64,000 nucleotides of DNA, from NCBI GenBank assembly GCA_963555705.1, contig OY743184.1, positions 23,038,859 to 23,102,858 of the forward strand, written 5' to 3'. Under the pieces are notes generated by a model. It worked only from the letters and a program-made list of their open reading frames with translations, ran no database searches and had not been told where the DNA came from. Shown one piece after another: positions 33,848 through 45,145 of this stretch (positions are counted from its first letter, which is position 1; each line of letters starts with the position of its first letter). The translations under genes and the position numbers were made by a program. Origin of the DNA: Ligustrum vulgare. Lineage: Eukaryota > Streptophyta > Magnoliopsida > Lamiales > Oleaceae.

Positions 33848-34039
33848 TTAGCCTCTGTTTGGTAATCGTTTATAAACAGTTGTATATAAATATTATCGTG
33901 ATAATATTTCGTTGGTCTATTTATTTTAAAAAGTCAAAATCAAAATTGTTGACTTGTCAAAAAAATGGACAAATAAGATATTGTCACGTGACAGTTTATA
34001 AACAAAATTTATAAATATTTTTTACCAAATAGAGGCTAA
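33848..34039. mobile_element. Tourist-like MITE, about 190 bp
   Basis: Ends TTAGCCTCTGTTTGGTAA and TTACCAAATAGAGGCTAA are inverted repeats; GCCTCTGTTTGG resembles PIF/Harbinger (Tourist) ends, with TTA and TAA outside. An inner inverted pair (GTTTATAAAC) is also present. Confidence 0.65.
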
Positions 34040-34798
34040 AATAGAGTAAAAGTAAAATCACCGTAGAGCAAATAAAAACCCTTTCTGTCAATTTCATCTA
34101 TGTTGGAAGAAATTTTAATATTCCATATTGGTAAGCTAAATTAACATGTTGCTCGAGTGTGATCGTTATAAAAACGATGAATGGTGAACTTATAAACTAA
34201 ACAATGTTTTTAGTGTCAAGAGACATTCATTTAAAAGTTTATATCATAGTAGTGCAATTGTTAAACTAGTCTCTATAAAATTAAAATTTAACCAAGTGAT
34301 TCCAAATCATGTAATGAAGGATATTAGGGCAGTAGACCGTTGTCTAGAATTACCAAGAGAAAAATGAAAATTCGGAAGAGAAGTTATGCTAAAGAAAAAA
34401 AAAAATCTTTGTTGTCACTTTCATAAAAAAAAAAAAAAAAAAATTGTTGTCTGGTTAAAAAATAAGAACTTTGTTATTTCCGTTGAGGATTAGATCAAAA
34501 TTTAATATTGCATACTATTATTTTTACTTTTTGTTACAATGAAAGATCAAAGCATACAAGTATAGCTTGATCTCATTTTGTTGTTTTCTCTCTTTTTATA
34601 TTATACATACATATAAACAATTCAATAACAGCATCTCTAGCCAACCAAAATGAGCCAAACACCAAATATCTAGACCTACATGACATTGTTTTAAATAAGT
34701 CGTGACTATGTCAATTTCAGTCCAAATTATCTAAATCTGTTTATATATCAAAGAAAATATATAAGATTAACAATAGACATTGAAAAAGTAATTTGTAT
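34040..34798. other. AT-rich intergenic DNA
   Basis: Only homopolymer runs (A-run at about 34423-34443) and AT-rich sequence; no gene seen. Confidence 0.5.
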
Positions 34799-34806
34799 CC
34801 AATATT

Positions 34807-35436
34807 TAGTGTTGGCAACGGGGCTGATCGGACCCCAATCCGCCCCGCCCCGAATTTTTTTGGTCCGATCCGGATCCGTCCCGCAATCCGTCAAATTTCG
34901 GGTCGAATCGAGGCGGATCGGGTTCGGGTCGGGGCGGATTGGTCCACCGATCCGCCAAATTATTTTTTTAATTTTTTAAAATATATTTTAAATTAAATCT
35001 TTTAAAAAAATTTAGAAAAATTATTTTTTTATTAAATTTTATTTATTTTATTGAAACGAGACGTATAGAGGCCGATTCGCCGATTCAATGGATCGAGTTT
35101 TTTTGTCATCACTTATTGGAATTCTTTCTTCAAATGAAGTACATAAAAAATGTGTTTTATTTAAAATGCAATTATTGCAGGTTATTCCCAGAAATTAAAG
35201 TTTGCTACAAAATTTACATATTAGATTTTTATACATGATAAAAAAAATTATATTAAAAAAAAGTCGGATCGGGGCGGATCGGATCAGCCCCGATCCAAAT
35301 CCGCTCCGTGAATTTTCGGATCGAGGCAGATCACATAAATTTCGATCCGTCGATCCACAGATCGAGATTTTTTCGGATCGGATCGGGTCGACGGATCGAC
35401 GGGACGGGACGGGATCGGATTTTTTTGTCATCTCTA
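34807..35436. mobile_element. hAT MITE with (CGGATCGG)-type ends
   Basis: Flanked by a perfect 8 bp TSD CCAATATT (34799-34806 and 35437-35444). Ends are TAGTGTTGGCAACGGGG and the complement TAGAGATGACAAAAAAATCC. About 130 bp at each end is built from inverted runs of GGATCGGGGCGGATCGG-like repeats, in contrast to the AT-rich centre. No transposase. A third copy of the end-like sequence (GATCGAGTTTTTTTGTCATCAC) is near 35092-35113. Confidence 0.88.
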
Positions 35437-35487
35437 CCAATATTTCAAATTGTATGAATATCGCAAAACCATCAACATTTTTTAACA

Positions 35488-36040
35488 GGTTAATTTCACG
35501 AAATACTATTGAAGTTTGGTCAAAGTTTCAAAAATACGATTGAAGTTACAAACTTACGCGACATACCATTGAAGTTTTGGATGCTTACATTAATTACCAT
35601 TTCGTTAATTTGCCAACGTTAAATTGCTTACGTGGCTATTAAATTATGACATGACCATTAATTCCTAATTGTTGTCGCCACGTTGACGTGACTTGACATT
35701 TAATCTCATAAACCCAACCCAAATCCAAACCCAGGCCCTAATGCTCTCTCATGTCTTCTTTGCAAACATGTGAACCCACCTCACACCTACCCAAAAATCA
35801 TTCGATTTCTCTCAGAATAGCTATGAAATACAGCTTCAGCTCCCTCCCATTTTGGTCATGACTTCCATCCCATCCCACACCTAACACTCCCGACATAGTT
35901 TCAACCATTACTTGCATCTCTTTGGATGAGCTCTTTCTAAAAACAAGCCCTAAGTGGAGGATTGAACCACTTGGATCGTGCCTTTTCTTTTCCTCCAACG
36001 TAATGTCGACCATGATGTAGAATATGAAGGTTAGCAATGT
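35488..36040 (+). repeat. Left terminal inverted repeat of the MULE
   Basis: Reverse complement of about 42115-42668, with many point differences. Shared phrases include the ACATGTGAACCCACCTC / GAGGTGGGTTCACATGT pair. It also has short open frames (e.g. GSILHLGLVFRKSSSKE against GSILQLGLVFSKSSSKD on the right), so the outer end may derive from captured coding DNA. Confidence 0.88.
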
Positions 36041-36570
36041 AATTAAAAAAAAAAAAAAAAAAAAATCTAATCTAGTTTGTTCTCATTCTCGCCCATATTC
36101 TTGTTTGGGACCACACTAGTTTAATTTTTTGGGACCACTTTTTGTTAATGCCTTTGAGTTATTGTTTGGGACCACATTGGTTCAATTTGTGGGATCATTT
36201 TGTGTTTTTGTTGGTGCGATGTACAGTCATTTGTTACTCACATATATCGAATTTATATGTTAACACATAAAATGAATTTTTAATTAAAATGAGAAACGAA
36301 TGAAGACAATTAATTACAAAAAATATACAATTACAAATACCTTCATTTTTTTACGATTCGTTTGTTTACCGTTCCAAAAAATTTATGCTCAGAATTTTGT
36401 TAAAATGAAAAGGAAAAGAAAAAAATAGATCAATGAACGTTCATTCTCTTTTATTTTCTATTTTTAAAGAAAAAATATTTATGTGATACTGACAACGTTT
36501 TATTTTTATTTTTTACGATTTAAAAATAATAATTGATTTTCATATATTAACATATGAAATGAATATTTCA

Positions 36571-37250
36571 GTTTGCTCTCACTTGTTATCTTGTATTAAT
36601 TTTCTAGTTGAGATCTTTGATTTGATACTCATATTGCATATTTTTTCAACTTCAAAATAATACAATAATTATAAAAAGAATAATAAATTAATACAAAAAA
36701 TGGTTTATAGATAGTATTATAGTAGAACTTAAATGATATAATTTAAAATGAATGACATATTGAGTTTAAAAATATAAAAACTTTTACATTTGATATTTGA
36801 AACGATTTTACGGATAATATAATTTCAGTTTGCTCTCACTTGTTATCTTGTATTAAGCTTCTAGTTGAGATATTCAATTTGACACTCATATTGCATATTT
36901 TTTCGACTTCAAAATAATATAATAATTATAAAAAGAATAATAAATTAATGTAAAAAATAGTTTATAAATAGTATTATAGTAGACTTAAATGATATAATTT
37001 AAAATGAATGAGTTATTGAGTTTAAAAAATATAAAAAATTTTACATTTGATCTTTGAGATGATTTTATGGACAATATGTTTACAATTTGTTCTCACTTGT
37101 TAGCTTATATTAAATTTCTCGTTGAGATCTTCAATTTGACACCATATTACATATTTTTCGACTTAAATAAATATAATAAAGTAATTATTAAATGAATAAT
37201 AATTATTAAAAAACAAAAAATAGTTTATATATTAAAATAAATTAAAATCT
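36571..37250. repeat. Three tandem copies of a ~260 bp AT-rich unit inside the MULE
   Basis: Copies start at TTTGCTCTCACTTGTTATC near 36571, TTTGCTCTCACTTGTTATC near 36828 and a TTTGTTCTCACTTG form near 37087. The third is cut short. Confidence 0.85.
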
Positions 37251-37395
37251 TGATTTTATCAAATGAATTTTTTTTTTTTTTTTGCATATTATTTTTTTTG
37301 CACAGATTTTCAGATTTAGAAAGTTATTTTGGACGGAAATTGTGTGTGTATTATTTTTGGCATGTAATTTATTTTTATATATGTATATGTATTTA

Positions 37396-38298
37396 CTAGT
37401 ATCATACACGTGCGATGTATGAGATTTCTATCGATGATTATGATTAGAATTCATGAAAATATTTTGATTACACAATTATATCAAAAAAAAATATAGTACA
37501 AATAATATTTTAATACAATATATTATTGAATTCAAATTTTTAAAAAGTCAACACTAATCAAAATAGAAAAAAAAAATATCCAAGTGTCTTAAAATTTGGT
37601 GCTTAATTAATTTTTTTTTCATTTTATTTGTATTCATCACCAATTTTCTTTTTAATGTATTTTAAATTTTGATTAAGTTTAATTTTTAATGTATTGATTA
37701 CATATATTTTATAAATACTTCAATACACATACACACATATACATATTAAAGAAATGATAATGTCTTACAAGATGCTCAAGACATTTCTCTTTTTTTTTTT
37801 TTTTTTTTTGGAATTTATGAAAATATGTTGATTATACAATCATATCAAATGAAAAATATAGTACAAATAATATTTTATTACAAAATATTATCAAATTCAA
37901 AATTTTAAAAAAGACAACACTAATCAAAACAAGAAAAAAATACCCAGGGGTCTTAAAATTTGGCGCTTAATTAAATTTTTTGTATTAAATTTGTTTTAAT
38001 TTTATTTGTATTCATCACGAATTTTCTTTTTAATGTTTTGATTAAATTTTTTATTTTATAAAACTTCAAGATACATACATACATATTAATTAATTAATGA
38101 CCCATATTTATTATTAAATTTCATTTAATACAAACTTTTATTTAATACCAACATTTAATACTAACATTTTTTAATTACATTTAATACTTGTTTCTTTTTT
38201 CTTTTCTTTTTTTGGCAAAAATTTCCTGATTTAGAAAGAATTTTGGGTGGGTGTGTGTGGGTAAAAATTATGACGGTTATCCTATTATTATATATAGA
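37396..38298 (-). mobile_element. Non-autonomous Helitron, 903 bp, inside the MULE
   Basis: On the minus strand the 5' end is TCTATATATAATAATAGG (38298-38281) preceded by A, and the 3' end is a hairpin CATACA-CGTGCGA-TGTATG read on plus (37403-37421), then CTAG (37399-37396) followed by T. Both ends fit the Helitron rule of insertion between A and T. Inside, about 370 bp is directly duplicated (copies near 37445 and 37815, both with ATATAGTACAAATAATATTTTA). Confidence 0.85.
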
Positions 38299-38463
38299 TA
38301 GATTGATAGATATATAGATGAGTATTGTCTCTGTTTCTGTCTCTCTTTTGGAATACATATTGGAACATTTTCTCCCTTCAATAAGTGGGCTAAGTTTATT
38401 TAAGTACTTTAATATTAATTGTAACTTATATAAGTTGTCTTTCCTGTGCACGTATTATCATGC

Positions 38464-40200
38464 AATGGATGAAGGCAGTGAAACAATCGATCTTAGCTTC
38501 AATGATTCGAATTACAATCTCGATGAAGATGAAGACATCATTTTTTAGCAGAATGTTAGCAATAACATTGGGCTTCATACAAGAAAAGATAATTGTTGAA
38601 GCGAGGCTATTATTGATTCTGAATCTTTCGATGGTCCTCCATCTGACGAGCTTCGAAGTATTCATTCAGATAGTCAAGATGAATTGATTTATTATCCAGA
38701 GTTTAATCTAGAAAAAGAGAAGATGCATCCCGAGTTGGAATTGGGCAAGATGTTTCATTCAAAACAGGAATTCATTGCTGCAACTAGAAATTTCGCATCA
38801 ACAATTGGTTTGAGGTGATATTTCCACGAAGTGACAAGGGGAGAATTGAAGCTATTTGCAAGGAAAATAAATGTCCATGGAGGGTGTGGGCATCAAAACT
38901 ATCCGAAGAACCGATGTGGCAAATAAAATCATTTGAATCGATTCATTCTTGTACTAGCGCATGGAAAAAACAAAAGTGTTTCCTCTAAATGGTTTGCAAA
39001 TAGGTATATAGAGACTTTTACCATTTCATTGGATTGGGATCTCAAATTATTAATGGCCACAGTTTTGAAGGAATATGGTGTCAAGATTACCAAAACAGTG
39101 GCATGGAGAGCTAGAAGATATGCTAAGGTGTTGATGCGAGGATCTTTAGTTGAGAAGTTCGGACTTTTGGGTTCATACACAACAGAAGTAAGATGAAAAA
39201 AATTAGGTACTACCATTATTCTATCCCTAGATGAGCTTTTTTTTCGCGGGCTGTCGGCCAGTTATTTGTGTAGATGGATACTTTTTGAAGGAGAGTTTTG
39301 GAGGTCAATTACTTTCTGCAGTAGGGATTGACAATAATGATTTTATATTTCCCATCACATACGCTGTCGTAGAATCTGAAAATAATGTCAGTTGGTCGTG
39401 GTTCTTGAAATTTCTAGGTGAAGATTTAAACATTGAAATTATGTCTGGTGTTACATTTATGTCAGGATGCCAAAAAGGTCTTGAGAATATAGTTAGTGAC
39501 TTGTTTCCATATGTCGAACATCATACGCCGAACATCGATTTTGTGTTCGACATATGTACACAAATTTCTTTCAGAAGAACCACAAAGGATTGACACTAAG
39601 AGATTTCTTGTGGAGAGCGACAAGGTCAATTTATTTGTTAGAATTCAAGTATTGGATGACAAAGATGGAGAAAGAGGATGAGGATGCATGGAAATGGCTA
39701 TCGGAGAAACCTCCAGCATAGTGGTCTAAATCTCATTTTTTAACAGTTTCGAAGTGTGATCTTCTTGTGAACAATCTTCGTGAGAGTTTCAAAAATTATA
39801 TTGGTGAAGTTATGGAGAAAGACATTTTAAGTCTCCTACAGACTATTCAAAACAAGCTAATGGCTTTAAAAAAATTGGAACAAAATAGAAAAGAATCAAT
39901 GTCTTGGAAAGCTTTATATAATGGGGACATGCAATACCATGTTTCTGGGCCCTATTCTAATGACCATTTTTGTAGTCGATCTACGAAATAGGTTGTGTGT
40001 GTGTAGAAAGTGGGTTCTAACCGGTCTTTCTCGACCTCAGTAATTACTACTCTTCAAGAATGGTGTAAGGACCCCTTAGATTTTTTCGATGAATGTTATA
40101 AAGTTGAAACCTGCGGGCCTATCAGTACTCCATATACCCTATTAATGGACGTAGAATGTGACCATCTAGTGGAAGTGAGTCGATAAAACCCCCACACTGG
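38464..40200 (+). pseudogene. MULE (MuDR-type) transposase, broken
   Basis: Starts with an acidic N-terminus (MDEGSETIDLSFNDSNYNLD), then in several frames ELGKMFHSKQEFIAATRNFA, IHSCTSAWKKQKCF, VLKEYGVKITKTVAWRARRY, the catalytic-region segment GCRPVICVDGYFLKESFGGQ, AVVESENNVSWSWFLKFLGE and, towards the end, a degraded SWIM-type region with TTLQEWCKDPLDFFDECYKV. Stops and frame changes occur about every 200-400 bases. MuDR-type transposases cut and paste elements with long inverted repeats; this copy cannot work. Confidence 0.88.
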
Positions 40201-42114
40201 GCACCAAAAAAAGAGGGTGAAAACAAAATAATCAGGGAAAAGGTGTTGAAGAACCTACTCTAGCTCAAGAGGGGTAAAAAATTGGAGAAGAAGGTGACAG
40301 AAAAATGCGCATCAGATGAGTCATTGTGGGGAGAAAGGACAAAACAAAATATTCCATTTTAAAAGCTCTTCCAGATGCACAATCAACTAGTTTTCAGGTA
40401 AGTTTAGTCAACAAGTGTTTACTTCATAAGTTTAGTCAACAAGTGTTTACTTCATTGTTCTATCTAGCCTTGTAGATTGAAAATACTATTTTTTCTGTCT
40501 TTCTTCAGTCATGCTTTAGGACAGAAAAATCAAATTTATTACATAATCAAAACTAATGCATTTTTTATTTATTTATTATGTCCCATGCTATGTAGGGGGT
40601 GAACAAGGTAGGTCTGGTACAGGTGCGTTTACTGAAATATGTGAAGAACTAACATCATTCTCCCAGCCCGGATATGCACCATCAACATCGAGAGCCGAAC
40701 AACCAATATTCTATTCACAATTTGAGGTGTCGACAGCACAAGACTTTCCTATTCCAAGGACAATTTCAAGAGAAAGAGTTACGTACCACAACGAATGGTA
40801 AATAATTCCACTAGAGCTTCTTAAGAACTATGTTGTTGCCTTTTTTGTGGGATGAGTTAGCAGCCATAGTATTTTCAGAGTTTTTGGGCTGTTCTGCTCT
40901 CTTTTTTGGTGTCAATGCTGTGATTGAATCTTCCAAGTATTGATCTTTAAGGTTGCTAGGTTTTTTGTATATGTGCTTGAATTGTTTGATGGAATTGTAG
41001 TTTGATCATTTGACACTTCGATATTTTGTTCTTGGCTTGTAATGTTGGAACTACGGTTTGAAATGTTACATGGCTGTTTTTTTTAGTAAGCTGAGTTTGA
41101 ATACTATTCTGTTGATTCTTGTTTAACTATGGAAATGGATGTTTTATTTAGGTTTATATGAGTCAAAAGACATGATAAACATTCAAAAAAGTTATTATGA
41201 ACATGACAAGAGATAAAAAATTGCTAGGTGACAAGAATTTTTTCATTAATGATTGATTGAACACAATACATAACAATTGCTGACTAATATTACAAGTAAT
41301 GATAATTGCGTGGAGCTCTAAGTGTTGACCCACAAAAAAATAAAAAATAAAAATTGAAGTTTCTCATCTTGAATCACTTCTACGTGTTTTGCTCTACAGT
41401 CACAAATCATTTGGGTTTTAATCTTCGCGAACAAAAACTAAACACCCGGTGGAATGTTTGTTGCTAGATAAGGTAAACCTTGATATTATTCAGGGTCATG
41501 CTCTGCGATCTCACACACCACCTCTTCATGATCGTATCATGAAATTTGTATATCATTACTCTGTCAATTACTAAGCTACTGGTTACCCTTCTGCAATGCT
41601 ACTGCACTTGGAGCAGTGAGATCAGTTTTGAATAAGATGATAAGTCATGGTTCCTAAGTACTTTGTGTTTGATGTATCTGTAGTCGATCATCCACTCTTA
41701 AAACCAAAAAAATGAATTAAACAAAGCCGACAGAATTTTCTTAGGTACTGAAGATTTTTTCTTGAAGAATTCTGACATCTGCACCATACACAACAAAATT
41801 CAATCATTATTGAGATCAATAATGAAAAGCAAAATGTTCACATAGTCGGCTCGACTCAACCTAAAATCGAATACCTAATTGAAATCGAGGATGTATAACC
41901 AACCAATCAACCATATATCATAACCACCTAAAGTAACCATTTCCCAATTCCAATTCAAAAAAGGAAACAACACAATACAACAATTAAAAATTAAATCATA
42001 TATCAATCAATATGTAAAAACAGAAACAACAAATAATTTTGACATAACAACCCAGTAGATGAACTTTAATTCTTGTTCGAACATAACTTTTACACGAGAT
42101 GGGTTACAGAGGCC
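40201..42114. other. Non-coding right part of the MULE interior
   Basis: A 28 bp direct duplication (AAGTTTAGTCAACAAGTGTT twice, 40400-40455). A short plus-strand frame at 40556-40801 resembles the proline/serine-rich tail of MULE proteins but is too short to call. Otherwise nothing recognised. Confidence 0.5.
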
Positions 42115-42668
42115 TCGTTGCAGATTAAAAATGCTCTAACGTTTAGATTTGGGTTCGCCTATGGAGGATTTTACTACTATTGTAAGAGATGATCACAGGG
42201 TTTTTGGAGCAAGTGGTTCAATCCTTCAATTAGGGCTTGTCTTCAGCAAGAGCTCATCCAAAGATAAGCATGGTGTGGGATCGGATGGAAGCCATAGCCA
42301 AAATGGGAGGGAAATAAAGCTGCACAGCTATTCTGAGAGAAATTGAATGATTTTTGGGGTAGGTCTGAGGTGGGTTCACATGTTTGCAAAGAAGACAAGA
42401 GAGAGCATTAAGGCTTGAGTTTGGGTTAGTTGGGTTGTGTTGGGTTTATGAGGTTAAAGTCCAAGTCACGTCCACCTGGCAAAAACAATTAAGAATTAAT
42501 GGCCACGTCATAATTTAACACCTACGTAAGCAATTTAACGTTGGCAAATTAATGGAATGGTAGTTGATGTAAGTGTCCAAAACTTCAATGGTATGTTGCG
42601 TAAGTTTGTATCTTCAGTAGTATTTCTGAAACTTCGACCTAACTTTAGTTGTATTCGTGAAATCAACC
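42115..42668 (-). repeat. Right terminal inverted repeat of the MULE
   Basis: Inverted copy of 35488-36040; see that entry. Confidence 0.88.
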
Positions 42669-42694
42669 TTTTTAAAATATAAAAGATAAGAATA

Positions 42695-43690
42695 AGAAAT
42701 ATATGCTACTTTTAAAAGTCCCTTAAAGGGAGAAACTTTTTAAAACTATTTTACATTCTCATCTTTTTAATCATTTCATATTCACCCTTAATTTTAATTA
42801 ATGTACATTTTTAATATTTTATTTCCTTTTATTTTCGTATTGTCAATACAAATATTTTCATACATTTACAATCTAAACTCTTTACGTTCTCAATAAATTT
42901 TTTTTAAATAAAACCAATAATTCTCATATAATTTATAATTTCTAATACGTTCTTCAATTAATATGAGAAAAAAATGTGTACTTTTTGAATTAATTATTTT
43001 TACATGCATATAATATATTAAAAAAAACTATTTTTAAAAGTCCCTTAAAGGGAGAAACTTTTTTCGGATTATTTGACCTTCGCAGCATTTTAATAATTTC
43101 ATAATCACCTTTAGTTTTAATTAATGTACATCTTTTAATATTTTATTTCTTTTTATTTTCGTATTTTCAATAAAATATTTTTTATACATTTGCAATCTAA
43201 ACTCTTCACTTTCTCACTAAAAATCTTTTCAATAAAACCAATAACTCTGATATAATTTATAGTTTCTAATGCTTCCTTCAATTAATATGAGAAAAAAATG
43301 TACTTCTTGAGTTAACTTTTTACATGCATATAATAATATTTAAAAAAAAAAATACTACTTCTAAAAGGCCTTAAAGGAAGGTTTTTTTTTATTATTATTA
43401 TTATTATTTTACTTTCAAGCCTTTTAATAATATCATATTTACTGATAATTTTAATCAATGCACAATTTTTTAACATTTTATTTTATTTTATAATCGTATT
43501 GTCGATAAAAAAATATTTCTCATATATTTACAACCTAAAATCTTCACTTTCCCACTAAAAATCTTTTAAATAAAACTAATAACTATCAGATAATTTAAAG
43601 TTCACAAACATCCTTCGACTAATATGGGAAAAAGAAAAAAAATGTGTATTCCTTGAATTAAATTTTTTTTAACAAAAAAAAAAAAATCGA
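42695..43690. repeat. Three tandem copies of a ~330 bp unit with a CCTTTAAGG palindrome
   Basis: Copies start near 42700, 43030 and 43355 with CTACTTTTAAAAGTCCCTTAAAG-like starts and share the order ATTAATGTACAT, TTTTATTTTCGTATT, AATCTAAACTCTT and CCAATAACTCT. Each start contains a self-complementary TCCCTTAAAGGGA-type sequence (decayed in the third). Confidence 0.85.
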
Positions 43691-45032
43691 AAATCATTTT
43701 CACATATTGCATTAAACATTTTATTCTCTATTAGCATATTCTTATTTTAAGTTTTTTTTGTCAAATATTAATTTGACGCTGATTATATTCTCATTACACC
43801 CATAAAAATAGAATACTATGAATTTTCACTTCTTAATTTGTTCGAAAAGCCAATTATTGAATTCTGATGCATGTAAATTTGTGTTTCTAAAATACTAATT
43901 GTATGAAAATTAATTATATTTTGTTTTCCAATCAATTTAAATTCTTATTATATTAATTTTTTACGTTGAAGTTTCGAAGTGCAAATTTTTTGAGAAAATC
44001 ATTTGTTTATGTTATAAGTTAGTTTATATGTATATATTTTTATCTTCAATTCGAATTTTATAGTGAAATTTTAGTTTTTATAATTTATAAAAATGTCTCG
44101 AGGTATGCACAATCATAAGTTAATATTATGTAAATATGTATTGTATTTTGTCCACAACCCATTTTACTATATTTCTGAACTCATTTTATTATCATGTTTT
44201 TACTAAGTCAAACGATGAAAAGAACTCACGAGGGCATGTTATTATTTTTGTTTCATCAAATTAAAGAAAACGTCTCATTAGGTTGTAACAAAATTTGAGA
44301 CGATGATTTTTGGTGGTTCTATCAATTTAAAGAAATATGTGTGCTACTTTGGGATTTACAACACTATGAATCAATTTGTTGAGCCAGAAATTTGAAGACA
44401 TCGATTTCAAAACAATATGCCTGATCAAATATTACTCTAATTAAATACGATATCTTCTGTGTCTCAAAAAATCATACCTTAATAGGGAACCTAAATTAGA
44501 TACATCTCAGTTTTTCTCAGACATTTATAATTAAATATTGTTCTGAGTTCTAAACTCACATACATGATAAATAATTTTTACACCAAATTACAATTAATTT
44601 TTTTCATCTTGATTCTAAAATCTAGATAAATTGTCAAATGGTGTTTATCATTCTTCACTTTGCAGCAATGGATTGATTATGAACTATATACATACATAGA
44701 AGAATAAATTCTCCAAACTCCAATTTTTTCGAATAAGGTAGTTTAAAAATACATTTCAAGAGATATAAGATTTAAAAAAGTCAATAATTAGAAAAAAGAT
44801 GATGATATTATTAATAAGGGTATTGTATAATTAGAAATTTGAATAATGTTTATGGTAAATTAAGTTCAATATTGAGATTATTTAAATCAACACTTTAAAT
44901 ATTTTTTAGGTAAAATATGTAGAAAGATTTGGACATTTTTTATTCAATTTCAAAAATATATACACTTGAATAAAAATATCATAATATCGTTGCAATATCA
45001 CGTAAATCGCACGCATTATATACTTATACTTA
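43691..45032. other. AT-rich intergenic DNA
   Basis: No gene recognised between the tandem repeats and the methyltransferase promoter. Confidence 0.5.
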
Positions 45033-45036
45033 CTAG
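44990..45036 (+). mobile_element. Possible degraded Helitron 3' end upstream of the methyltransferase gene
   Basis: AATCGCACGCATTATATACTTATACTT followed by CTAG (45033-45036) and T resembles the other two Helitron ends in this window, but no clean hairpin is seen and no 5' end was found. The end lies 110 bp before the ATG at 45146. Confidence 0.35.
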
Positions 45037-45145
45037 TAATAAAAAAAGGGCATTATCAACAGTTGGCACTCGACTACGACGTCGTAAAGCAACAGTTTAC
45101 TTCATCTTCTTAGGTGCCAATCGCTAATTTCGCAAGTCTACTACA
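45037..45145 (+). promoter_or_regulatory. Short upstream region of the methyltransferase gene
   Basis: Between the possible Helitron end and the ATG there are 109 bp, with a palindrome ACGACGTCGT (bZIP-like ACGTC core) at about 45076-45085. No TATA box is evident. Transcription start not determined. Confidence 0.4.

Larger units (their letters stand above)
35488..42668 (+). mobile_element. MULE (Mutator-like element), 7.2 kb, long terminal inverted repeats
   Basis: Ends GGTTAATTTCACGAA at 35488 and TTCGTGAAATCAACC at 42668; inverted similarity extends about 550 bp (35488-about 36040 against about 42115-42668). A 9 bp TSD is present with one difference: TTTTTAACA (35479-35487) and TTTTTAAAA (42669-42677). 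Nine-base TSDs and long inverted ends are typical for MULEs. It holds a broken MuDR-type transposase (plus strand) and a nested small Helitron (37396-38298). Confidence 0.92.

Noticed and set aside
39231..39593. Domesticated MULE transposase
   Set aside because: Although a 120-codon frame is open over the catalytic-region segment, flanking frames have stops and the element still has its own TIRs and TSD.
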